5,570 nt of DNA, from assembly GCA_020628755.1 (NCBI GenBank), contig JAHDEQ010000062.1:3579-9148 (forward strand). Reading direction: 5' to 3'. Under the pieces are notes generated by a model, which saw only the letters and a program-made list of their open reading frames with translations, did no database searches and was not told where the DNA came from. The position numbers and the translations under genes are program-made. This document shows, piece by piece, positions 5,406-5,570 of the stretch; the first letter of the stretch is position 1, and each line of letters starts with the position of its first letter. This DNA is from Saprospiraceae bacterium (lineage in GTDB: Bacteria > Bacteroidota > Bacteroidia > Chitinophagales > Saprospiraceae).

Positions 5406-5570
5406 TTAGAGTTTTCTAATCTTAATATTTCTAAACCAGACACGATCGCCATGATCTTGGAGGGCAATATGTCCTTTTTTGCGAGTGCCGAACTCTTTAA
5501 AATCTTTCCACTTACTGTTTTGGCACATGGTTTTCCAGTCGTCTGTCCAAAGTTCGGTTTCGACGAGTAG
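5406..5570 (-). CDS. DUF1080 (3-keto-disaccharide hydrolase-type) protein, C-terminal 54 residues only
   Basis: Reading from the right edge, the frame gives 54 residues and a TAA at 5408-5406. The end 'GHIALQDHGDRVWFRNIKI' (18 residues before 'RKL') is the hallmark C-terminus of DUF1080 proteins, a concanavalin-like beta-sandwich family now linked to 3-keto-glycoside hydrolysis and usually exported. The preceding 'LWTDDWKTMCQNSKWKDF' and 'FGTRKKG' fit the same family. The N-terminus, and any signal peptide, lies outside the window. The MFS gene follows on the same strand after the repeat-rich 90-bp spacer, a pairing that suggests a shared carbohydrate pathway. Confidence 0.88.
   Translation of the reverse strand, partial: LLVETELWTDDWKTMCQNSKWKDFKEFGTRKKGHIALQDHGDRVWFRNIKIRKL

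Overview
The window looks like chromosomal DNA of a low-GC member of the Bacteroidota, perhaps of the Cytophagales type. This rests on the gene families (a DUF1080 sugar hydrolase beside an MFS carrier, a DUF1569/DinB-like protein, a TlpA-type secreted thioredoxin with an 'AACKPC' active site), on the AT-rich codon use, and on the general lack of Shine-Dalgarno sequences before the chosen starts. The genus cannot be named from this sequence.

Layout, left to right. (1) A cryptochrome/photolyase-family flavoprotein gene on the + strand (to 1462), whose true start may lie just outside the window. (2) A tight minus-strand pair that converges on it: a DinB-superfamily protein (2326 to 1853) followed 5 bp later by a small three-helix membrane protein (1847 to 1467). 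(3) Divergent from that pair, two + strand envelope genes: a lipoprotein of the CpcT/CpeT family (2453-3079), normally known as bilin lyases of phycobilisomes, and a secreted thioredoxin-fold protein (3161-4045) whose thioredoxin domain is bracketed by two copies of a ~45-residue module. Two tandem hairpins fill the spacer between them. (4) A 9-bp tandem repeat and a strong bidirectional terminator (4057-4125) close this block against a minus-strand MFS transporter (5315 to 4125). (5) Upstream of the transporter on the same strand is the 3' end of a DUF1080 gene (5570 to 5406), separated from it by a 90-bp spacer packed with overlapping inverted and direct repeats.

How the genes relate. DUF1080 plus MFS fits a carbohydrate uptake and breakdown locus that continues beyond the right edge. 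The CpcT-like lipoprotein and the thioredoxin protein probably both work in the periplasm or on the envelope. The DinB-like/membrane protein pair is probably co-transcribed. No mobile element, CRISPR array, tRNA or rRNA was seen.

The most unusual signals are structural. Four perfect hairpins of 7-11 bp, all with the trinucleotide loop GAA read on the + strand, occur at 236-256, 2479-2503, 3087-3103 and 3116-3134. The last two are tandem and show compensatory base changes. Both same-strand intercistronic spacers over 50 bp carry hairpins. The other notable points are the duplicated module around the thioredoxin domain, a CpcT homologue in an apparently non-phycobilisome organism, and a photolyase homologue lacking the flavin-proximal tryptophan.
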